Shown: in pieces, positions 8,101-12,190 of the stretch | Position numbering within the stretch: position 1 is the first letter of the stretch | Layout: each line of letters opens with the position of its first letter | Source: an uncultured Lachnospiraceae bacterium | Lineage (GTDB): Bacteria; Bacillota; Clostridia; Lachnospirales; Lachnospiraceae | Length of the DNA stretch: 12,190 nt | Direction: 5' to 3' | NCBI GenBank assembly: GCA_948468325.1 | Contig: CAOKHR010000045.1 | Coordinates: forward strand, 1-12,190 | The notes under the pieces: model-generated | Databases searched by the model: none | Seen by the model: the letters and a program-made list of their open reading frames with translations, nothing else | Told to the model about the DNA's origin: nothing | Program-made: the position numbers and the translations under genes

Positions 8101-10272
8101 TGCATTCATTCTGTAAGTAATATCAAAATCGCTCAAAGGAAACTCTGTTTTTCCGGTTTCATCTACAACTTTAACAGTTTTTTGAAATGCAGATCCATTG
8201 AATGTAAATGTATTGTTTCTCACCGGATCTACAAATTCGACTCTTAATGTATCTAATTTACGTGCTGTAATCCGGAAGCTGACTTCCAGATATGTACTGT
8301 CTGACTCATTTCTGTAATAATCGCCTTTTCCTCTCACCCGAATCGTATAGGTACCGCGGTCTATCCAGTCTGTACCGGGATCTACAACCTCATAATCTTT
8401 TCCCTCTGTCAGAAGCTTTCCATTATTTCTGATTACAGGAGACGGCTTGATGTCCTTTCCCGTATACTGCTGATCGTCTACCTGAATCGTGATACCGTCA
8501 TCCGTATCTGTGATATATTTCCAGATAATAAAATCTATTGCCACCTCGCCCGTACAGTTTCCCGTTCCTTTGATCAGGATAATGCCGTTTCCTACGCCAT
8601 AATTGTTCTCAAATGAAGCAGTATAATCCTTTCCTTTTTCCAGGCTGCCGATAATCCCGCTGATACTGCTGATTGTATCCGGCACAGACGGTTTAATTTC
8701 TCCTCTGTCGTAGCATGGATTATCACTGCTGTATTCCTGCTCCAGTTCCAGATCACGCCTGACGGCAGTTTCAAAATCTCCTGCTCCAATGTCATATTTC
8801 CCAATATCAAAAGACACTTCCCGCGATCCTGTATAATTGCTTCCGTCTGCCGCCCTGACTGTAATCTTTCCGGTACCGGCCTCAATATTTTCATTCTCGC
8901 TGCCGTAATCAATCGTATACTCCGTATCTTTGATTAATTCTACTTCATGGCCGGAAGCATCCTTTTGATAGACTCTTACCGTGGGAAACTGCTTGCTTCC
9001 ATTGTAAGTATGCTTACTGGTAACTTCAATACAGACATAATCTTCATTCGATTCCGGCAGATTTTTGGGGTCAAAATCAGCCTTGACGATCGAATAATTC
9101 AATCCAATCTGCCCCTCGCAATTAACCTTTCCTAATATATCTATATGCGCCATATTGTTTACACGGTCTGTATTTCTTGGATTTCCGGGCGCATAATCAA
9201 CAGACTCATAACTGCCTGACGGATTTCCGCCGCCATATGCATCACTTTTTTTAATTTGAAAATTAGAAGGCAAAATACCTGCGGAGGATTGTGCTTTTGC
9301 TTTGTTAAATACTGTTTCCCTGTCATAATTTATTACTTCATATAATGCGCTGACATCAGACTTTACAATTGAAAAAGTCTCTGTCCTTTCACCGCCGTAT
9401 TCTTCTTTTCCGCGAATCGTTATCGTTTTATTGCTTCCTACGCCCCAGTCAAATTCTCCGGCAAGCTCCGGCACTTCATAATTGCTTTCACTGACTACAT
9501 TACTTCCGTCTCTTACTTCTATTTTAAAGTTAATCGGACGGCCTTCATAATAATACTCTCTGTCCCTGCTTTGTCCGTCATAACTAAACGTCACCGTACA
9601 GTCTTCAATATTTTTTCCAAGCCTGACCTGGCTGTAAGACCTGAAAGGATCAGTTTCATCATATACACCGGAGCCGCGCAGCGTAAGCGTCATTGTATTC
9701 CCTGAAACTCTTGTATAGTATACTTTATAACCGTCCTCGGTAGAATCTTCCTGCAGACGCTGTTCCAATGTTGTACCCTGATATACAATTTTCAGTCCCA
9801 GAATTTTACTCGAAACAAACGTTCCGATGCCTGCGCCTGTGACAGGAAAATTTTTCTCAACCTGGTTCGGAAGCTTTCCGTTTGCTGTACTTCCGTCAAA
9901 ATCCGCCTCCGGCGCCGTACTTAAAGAGCCATTTCCGGCCCGCGCAGTGCCTTTCTCCGAACTTTCACCAGAATCCGCAGCCACATCCTGCAGCTGATTT
10001 ACCGGAGTATAAAAAAGCGGCGTGCCCCCGTCTTCATACTCTGTATCCTTTTCGGGATCCTCCTCTTCAGGTATCCGGCTCTCACTGTCATCTTCCTTTA
10101 TGGCAGCATCCTCTTCTTCATTATCATCCCCGCTGATATTTTGCAGATTTGCATCCTCATCCACATATACGCCGCCTGTACCCGCAGCAAATAATGTAAA
10201 ATCAGGTACACTTCCTATCATGCAGAAAGTCAGCATCACCGCTAATACCCGTCTTGCCACATTCTTGTACAT
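2197..10272 (-). CDS. Giant secreted Ig-like-repeat surface protein with C-terminal Fn3 domains
   Basis: About 2,691 residues. The ATG at 10272 is preferred because AAGGGAG (10287-10281) lies 8 nt before it; the in-frame ATG at 10278, giving two more residues, is only 2 nt from that site. Order: signal peptide to about residue 31; acidic Asp/Glu-rich linker to about 85; a unique segment to about 225; about 25 degenerate beta-sandwich-like repeats of 75-110 residues (about 226-2516); Fn3 at about 2517-2599; and a very basic Fn3 at 2600-2691. The repeat pattern is YTG.EI.P, then G.DY, NN.N.GTA, GKGNYTGT and F.I, resembling bacterial MBG/YDG-type Ig-like repeats. No LPxTG-like motif, terminal hydrophobic helix or catalytic domain is visible. 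It is probably an extended adhesin or surface scaffold; that role is inference. It is the first gene of an apparent operon with the sortase and LRR genes. No frameshift is seen over 8 kb. Confidence 0.95.
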   Translation of the reverse strand: MYKNVARRVLAVMLTFCMIGSVPDFTLFAAGTGGVYVDEDANLQNISGDDNEEEDAAIKEDDSESRIPEEEDPEKDTEYEDGGTPLFYTPVNQLQDVAADSGESSEKGTARAGNGSLSTAPEADFDGSTANGKLPNQVEKNFPVTGAGIGTFVSSKILGLKIVYQGTTLEQRLQEDSTEDGYKVYYTRVSGNTMTLTLRGSGVYDETDPFRSYSQVRLGKNIEDCTVTFSYDGQSRDREYYYEGRPINFKIEVRDGSNVVSESNYEVPELAGEFDWGVGSNKTITIRGKEEYGGERTETFSIVKSDVSALYEVINYDRETVFNKAKAQSSAGILPSNFQIKKSDAYGGGNPSGSYESVDYAPGNPRNTDRVNNMAHIDILGKVNCEGQIGLNYSIVKADFDPKNLPESNEDYVCIEVTSKHTYNGSKQFPTVRVYQKDASGHEVELIKDTEYTIDYGSENENIEAGTGKITVRAADGSNYTGSREVSFDIGKYDIGAGDFETAVRRDLELEQEYSSDNPCYDRGEIKPSVPDTISSISGIIGSLEKGKDYTASFENNYGVGNGIILIKGTGNCTGEVAIDFIIWKYITDTDDGITIQVDDQQYTGKDIKPSPVIRNNGKLLTEGKDYEVVDPGTDWIDRGTYTIRVRGKGDYYRNESDSTYLEVSFRITARKLDTLRVEFVDPVRNNTFTFNGSAFQKTVKVVDETGKTEFPLSDFDITYRMNAAPFSESACKDAGEYQVRVEPKIRTSGFELYEPKANGESFITLPFTIQAKSLEEVDTEFSMSLSLNGADLASTPYTGESIPVEVTVLDKHRDMAGEYSQASVSGYEIKKSSAYPGDDYEISYLPEDHREVGRVVVTVTGKGNYTGTLSKPFQITKKTLAASDFEIKLANDTYTYTGEPIIPEFEIFKVGGRELTAAEIEKEFTLESSAVNAQKEGDPRYTFNIIGKNNYEGTVNSGDVRDADGASATFTIVQQDINASDVWVEPIPNQAYEENQSSTPVPVITYNGKELVYGEDKDFTLQWENNDAKDIGVTDPEHMPVVIITGKGNFKGERKVYFHIRESIKNAQISWNALVYQYISRELKPTPASITLDGQELKPETILRDENGNISLDEDGNYIVSGDYRVTWKNNINAASADAPQEERPTISITGINDYGGEILTYFTIEPILVTLERWANNGKTAVLKAPLTYTPGNNPMFTGSDATPALSIVYDVQDPITGERFKYKLVEGTDYDIISAKGIDASTTKSYDLTIRPKGNFIPPSTNMVMLGSYKIDAKPLTSPEIQISDIKVEAPVSSYPVKPAIVITDTKRNADTGAYMEEGGTYQLAESADGGTTGDYKLTWRNNDVPGTATVVIDGVNNYKGRITKTFVIPGDLNNATVSFLNSTCDGKNSGKYFYTGFEIKPQIQVTTTVTESDGSTKTETLRQGRDYEFELVGDRINCGQPEIRLAGMGAYAGGGALKIVRFTIVPVNLNDVSMYIAPSVEFIGNGINVWPGGNDYQGTEPNEAAENSRAALSLKLGRYTMQEGIDYICEHEDSCWQPSAAKDPANPYPYRLTIKPGTSGNFTGGPVEKTYLIGNNFNIKIEFKDAQGNWSNNYSAVYNESAIEPEIRVTDLTPGDTYGDVLTPGEDYSVTFTDNVNAGTVTVMVCGLAGQPGKTTSYCGIRTAKFNIAPMNLSDAGIITEAVSEEYTYTSKEIEPEPGVTWTDHRALIAGEDFEYRYANNINAGPENEKTGEVYITSTSANSNFTGNTRNNPVKFRINPKNIEDPDVILDSIPDQIYVDEEIEPALNIHWGEDDIKLQNPADYTQTYGEMGNKNVGTVDMQITGQGNYTGTVSTSFRIVPVKISDIILDYADQNPRYDEGKYPWTGKQIRPNVKLTYYGTDGKLREKDPEVLGCTVSYGTNQMVGTTSGTIRLSADPNGNCEGDDAVWYFGIAKRHITDPEIEMTGIKDEYKLDKDTPECKPVPVLTFTPDTETRYTMRLTEDYSLEWENYDQAGTAAIHVRGENNFDDLLSKEYIIANDLNDYVEVAEINPDALPIIYNGKRVDRSVLNLRFATNTIKEGETYTIEWDHGETGCINAGEHYIIIKANRGSGYTGEIRIPFTIEKCPISEVTFTIEDQEYIGSAIVPDKADIKAVDERISDDELDSGIYEITGWGENTNVGDTGTVTVNALEGSNYTGTADIEFAIVQADLEKDYIESSVIETQAYTGSEIVPEIVITDRRRNESGAAKTDQDTEDYVLDENDYSVEIVDNIYPGTATVTITGDGNYKGTITKIFDITADLGRAVIEPIPAQSYTGEEIRPKLTVRLGEKELIEDVDYIVVYADNIERGRASATIWPKMPEAEGLYEGSQTVYFDISRDLSGAQIQLIDTSFTYTGSSIEPVAAVVFEGLPLTAGVDYVIDYNNNVNVGTAEITVRGIGGYEGTVSMTFEIIRRSVVRCSYGNVTDKIYTGSPAEQDVVVTDGNRRLTLNQDYQVAYADHESPGVATLTVSGIGNYGGTKTIHYVIGMADVTEINARGSGDYVQLTWSAVPGAEGYTIYNANNQVVARTENNSYRHTGLNAMTTYTYKIRPYASAGGSTNYGNFSDAVQASTSIARPAVKLKAGRKKITVSWKKVGGVSGYEIYRSTKKSSGYKKIRTAKKAKITSYTNKKLVKNQKYFYRIRAYKTINGRKFYSSYSSPKSVKAK
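2200..2475 (-). other. Strongly basic C-terminal Fn3 domain of the giant protein
   Basis: The last 92 residues carry 22 Lys and 7 Arg against a single Glu. The Fn3 pattern is clear: ITVSWKKVGGVSGYEIYRS, then a YFYRIRAYK strand. Similar Lys-rich Fn3 tails end many Lachnospiraceae surface proteins. A plausible role is electrostatic retention on anionic wall polymers; this is inference. Confidence 0.8.
2476..2724 (-). other. Penultimate Fn3 domain of the giant protein
   Basis: Eighty-three residues with the Fn3 pattern: VQLTWSAVPGAEGYTIY early, then GLNAMTTYTYKIRPY. Its charge is far more balanced than that of the last Fn3 domain, so the basic character belongs only to the end of the protein. 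Confidence 0.75.
2725..9597 (-). repeat. About 25 divergent Ig-like protein repeats
   Basis: The repeats were counted by eye from the recurring end signature G.GNYTGT...F.I followed by a linker such as DLSGAQI, DLNNATV, DLGRAVI, NLSDAGI or HITDPEI. Units range from about 75 residues (last two copies) to about 109. Amino-acid identity between copies is low and no long DNA-level duplication is evident, so this is an old, diverged array rather than a recent expansion. The exact number depends on how the first and most divergent units are cut (about 24 to 26). Assignment to the MBG/YDG-like Ig superfamily is by pattern only. Confidence 0.8.
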
Positions 10273-10280
10273 ATTCATCG

Positions 10281-10287
10281 CTCCCTT
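10281..10287 (-). promoter_or_regulatory. Ribosome binding site that decides the giant gene start
   Basis: AAGGGAG on the minus strand. It is 2 nt from the ATG at 10278 but 8 nt from the ATG at 10272. Normal spacing is about 5-10 nt, so 10272 is the better start. Confidence 0.7.
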
Positions 10288-10314
10288 TTGACCTAAATTG
10301 TTCCCGTCTCTAAT

Positions 10315-10385
10315 CTGTAAAACATTATACAGACTCCTATCTAATATATCGTATTATCAGATGTAAAATATTATAATGATTTACA
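10315..10385 (-). promoter_or_regulatory. Probable promoter/operator region of the giant gene
   Basis: Two boxes read TGTAAAAyATTATA on the plus strand at 10316-10329 and 10362-10375, 46 bp apart and differing at one base. The nearer box lies in CTGTA...TACAG (10315-10332). The farther one lies in a 24-bp imperfect palindrome, TGTAAA...TTTACA (10362-10385), with 20 of 24 positions symmetric. Each contains TATAAT on the minus strand, a candidate -10 element; the nearer would give a leader of roughly 40 nt. No good -35 hexamer is seen 16-18 bp upstream of either. A repressor or activator site overlapping the promoter is plausible; the regulator is unknown. Confidence 0.45.
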
Positions 10386-10489
10386 CTTTTTTTCATATTT
10401 TTTGTCGCAACAGCAACACTGCAGCAATAAATCCTTTCCAGTTATTTTATCACAGATACAAAAAAAGAAAAACAGGAAAATCACAGAAT
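10386..10489. other. Intergenic stretch after the MATE gene, no clear terminator
   Basis: AT-rich DNA with poly-A/T runs (10460s and 10387-10402) and a short repeated TTGCTG on the minus strand near 10408-10426. I see no stable hairpin followed by a U-run that would end MATE transcription, so read-through into the giant gene cannot be excluded. Confidence 0.5.
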
Positions 10490-11836
10490 CTAAGAATCGC
10501 AGAGATTAGCCATAAATTTATGCATAATCGGCAGACATATCAGAAAGGTGGCTGCATCTGCAATAGGCTGTGATATTTCCATTCCTGTAATCCCAAAAAT
10601 ATTCGGCAGAACAAGAATCAGCGGCAAAAAGAAAACGCCCTGTCTGCAGGAAGCCAAAAAAGCTGCCTTTACAGATTGTCCGACTGCCTGAAATGTCATA
10701 TTGCAGGCAATGCCCAGAGGCAGAAGCGGCATAACGGCACATTGAAAACGAAGCGCATATGTTCCTATTTCTGTTACTTTTGTATCATCCGAAACAAACT
10801 GGCGCATCAAAACCGATGCAAAGGCAAAAAGTAATACCCCAAACAATGTCATGCCGACCGTTCCTGCAACCATCATAAACCGGTATGCCAGACGAACCCG
10901 GTCGTATTTTTTTGCCCCGTAATTATATCCGGCTACCGGCTGATAGCCCTGCCCAAAGCCAATCAGCACACAATACACCATCATAAACACTTTTCCGACA
11001 ATTGACATCGCCGCCACTGCCGCATCTCCATAATATGCTGCTGTACGATTTAATGTTACTGACGCCACACCGGCCAGCCCCTGGCGAAAAAAAGACGGCA
11101 TTCCGTTTCCGATAAACTCTTTATATAAGGAAAGATTGGCAGATAAATTTTTTATCGAAAAACGGATAATTGTTTTTTTCCTTAAAAAAAACAGAAATAA
11201 AATAAGACAGCTTATACACTGACTGATTGCCGTAGCTGCAGCCGCACCGCAAATCCCCCAGTCAAGGGAGAAAATAAACAGAGGATCCAGGCCTATATTT
11301 AAAATGCTTCCGCATCCGATTCCCACCATGGAAAGCTTCGTTTTTCCCTCTGCCCTAAGCAGGTTATTTAAAACAAAAGAAGCCGTCATAACAGGTGCAA
11401 CGCAGAGGATATACTTTGCATAATCTACCGCATATGGAAGAATCGTCTCCGTTGCTCCCAGCAAAACCATCAGCTCTTCCAAAAAAACGATACCGAAAAC
11501 GCTTAATATAATTCCCAGTATGACAGAAGAAAAAAGCGCACAGGAAGCTGTCTGCTGCGCTTTTTTCTCTTCTTTTTCTCCAAAAAGCCTGGAAATCACA
11601 CTCCCGGCTCCCATTCCCACCGTAAATCCGACCGCCTGAATAATTGTCATCATGGAAAATACGATTCCCACAGCTCCGGAAGCGCTCGTCCCTATTTTAG
11701 AAACAAAATACGCATCCACAACATTGTAAACCGATGTAACCAGCATGGTAATCATCGTCGGAACTGCCAGAGAAGTCACCAGTTTGGGAATCGGAGTCTG
11801 AATCATTTTCTGATATTGCGCGTCATTCCCCTGCAT
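10490..11836 (-). CDS. MATE family efflux transporter (DinF/MepA-like)
   Basis: A complete 448-residue membrane protein of normal family length, with about 12 hydrophobic helices in two pseudo-symmetric halves. MATE proteins export organic cations, drugs or other small molecules in exchange for sodium or protons. Family signatures visible are NVVDAYFVSK near residue 38 in helix 1, NNLLRAEGKTK at 157-167, GFGQGYQPVAGYNYGAKKYD at about 293-312 ending helix 7, and CRQGVFFLPLILVLP at 397-411. The start at 11836 is preceded by GGTGA with 6-nt spacing; a later Met at residue 11 has no ribosome binding site at a normal distance. The gene ends 211 nt before the giant surface protein gene and has no evident functional link to it. 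The start codon lies in one arm of a 12-bp inverted repeat. The substrate cannot be told from sequence. Confidence 0.97.
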   Translation of the reverse strand: MQGNDAQYQKMIQTPIPKLVTSLAVPTMITMLVTSVYNVVDAYFVSKIGTSASGAVGIVFSMMTIIQAVGFTVGMGAGSVISRLFGEKEEKKAQQTASCALFSSVILGIILSVFGIVFLEELMVLLGATETILPYAVDYAKYILCVAPVMTASFVLNNLLRAEGKTKLSMVGIGCGSILNIGLDPLFIFSLDWGICGAAAATAISQCISCLILFLFFLRKKTIIRFSIKNLSANLSLYKEFIGNGMPSFFRQGLAGVASVTLNRTAAYYGDAAVAAMSIVGKVFMMVYCVLIGFGQGYQPVAGYNYGAKKYDRVRLAYRFMMVAGTVGMTLFGVLLFAFASVLMRQFVSDDTKVTEIGTYALRFQCAVMPLLPLGIACNMTFQAVGQSVKAAFLASCRQGVFFLPLILVLPNIFGITGMEISQPIADAATFLICLPIMHKFMANLCDS

Positions 11837-11914
11837 TTCATATCACCGTCATTTCTAAAAAATTCTTTTTCTTAATATCTCTGGCTCACTATTTTTCTAT
11901 ACATGAAATGCAGG
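11830..11914 (-). promoter_or_regulatory. Inverted repeat that could mask the MATE start codon
   Basis: CCTGCATTTCAT at 11830-11841 and ATGAAATGCAGG at 11903-11914 are perfect reverse complements 61 bp apart. In the mRNA the upstream arm would pair with the bases holding the MATE AUG (11836-11834). The GGTGA ribosome binding site lies in the loop. A translational on/off leader is possible, but no second structure or inducer is identified. Confidence 0.45.
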
Positions 11915-12145
11915 CAAATTTTTATCTGTTTTTATATCTGTCAGGACTCTGCCCAATCCTGTTCCGGATCCTGTACGTTTTTGTAATATGCTATTTTCTG
12001 CTTTGTACGACCCGGTATTCGCTTCCTCTGAGATAAAATAAACTGAACCACTACCGGCTAAAGCCCAACATCATAAACTTAAGCATAGATGTTACACACT
12101 TGAATCATTCAGCTTGAAACTTTATTACAACAGTGCAAAATGAAC
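11915..12145. other. Non-coding stretch upstream of the MATE gene
   Basis: No open frame with a credible start or protein family match is visible on either strand. The region is AT-rich and should hold the MATE promoter, but I cannot find a convincing -35/-10 pair. It contains the short hairpin GGCTAAAGCC (12056-12065) and the weak inverted repeat AACATC/GATGTT (12067-12093). CCACTACCGGCTAAAGCC at 12049-12065 recalls the ends of IS200/IS605-type elements, without enough support to name one. Confidence 0.4.
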
Positions 12146-12170
12146 TACCCCGCAGCAGAGCTGCGGGGTA
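12146..12170. repeat. Perfect 11-bp-stem hairpin, possible REP-like or insertion-sequence end
   Basis: TACCCCGCAGC and GCTGCGGGGTA flank the 3-base loop AGA: a perfect, GC-rich palindrome in AT-rich surroundings. There is no U-run on the plus-strand side and only a weak one (TTCATTTTG) on the minus-strand side, so it is not a clear terminator. It could be a dispersed palindromic repeat or the end of an IS200/IS605-type element lying further right. Confidence 0.55.
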
Positions 12171-12190
12171 TCGAAAGGTCTCCCCACTAC

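Noticed and set aside
8592..8912. Minus-strand frame of 106 codons inside the giant gene
   Set aside because: It lies wholly within the giant gene in another frame, and its composition shows no domain or family signal.
10272..10490. MATE gene as first gene of the surface operon
   Set aside because: The 200-nt gap contains promoter/operator-like elements and the functions are unrelated, although read-through remains possible without a visible terminator.
11872..11904. Ten-codon leader peptide MYRKIVSQRY in the MATE leader
   Set aside because: The start has no Shine-Dalgarno sequence at a usable distance, so it is mentioned only as part of the hairpin finding and not called as a gene.
12146..12170. 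Rho-independent terminator
   Set aside because: The stem is strong, but neither side has a proper U-run and no gene end is visible beside it within the window.
12140..12190. Plus-strand frame open to the right edge, MNYPAAELRGIERSPHY
   Set aside because: It is simply the translation of the GC-rich palindrome and flank, with no ribosome binding site before it.

Overview
The window looks like low-to-mid GC Firmicutes DNA, most likely a gut-type member of Clostridia (Lachnospiraceae-like). This rests on AGGAG/AGGGAG-type ribosome binding sites, a class B sortase, a BspA-type leucine-rich-repeat surface protein and a giant Ig-like-repeat protein ending in a lysine-rich fibronectin-III domain. 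No 16S rRNA, tRNA or species-specific marker is present, so the placement is inference.

All four recognisable genes lie on the minus strand, so transcription runs from the right edge to the left edge. Region by region, right to left: (1) 11837-12190 has no supportable gene. It holds the 5' leader of the efflux gene, which contains a 12-bp inverted repeat covering that gene's start codon, and near the edge a perfect 11-bp-stem hairpin that may be a REP-like or insertion-sequence remnant. (2) 10490-11836 encodes a complete MATE-family multidrug/sodium antiporter. (3) 10273-10489 is an AT-rich intergenic region with two near-identical TGTAAAAyATTATA boxes inside imperfect palindromes, a likely promoter/operator for the next gene. 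(4) 2197-10272 is one huge gene for a secreted protein of about 2,690 residues: signal peptide, acidic linker, about 25 divergent Ig-like (MBG/YDG-like) repeats and two C-terminal Fn3 domains, the last strongly basic. (5) 1013-2185 encodes a class B sortase with an unusual cytosolic N-terminal extension. (6) 1-981 is the first 327 codons of a secreted leucine-rich-repeat protein that runs off the left edge.

The giant gene, the sortase gene and the LRR gene are separated by only 11 and 31 nt and look like one surface-display operon. The giant protein has no C-terminal sorting signal and probably sticks to the wall by its basic C-terminus. The sortase substrate is therefore either the LRR protein, whose C-terminus is not visible here, or something encoded elsewhere. 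The MATE gene is probably a separate unit, although no clear terminator separates it from the operon. The least explained points are the size and divergence of the repeat protein, the sortase extension, and the two regulatory-looking inverted-repeat arrangements.
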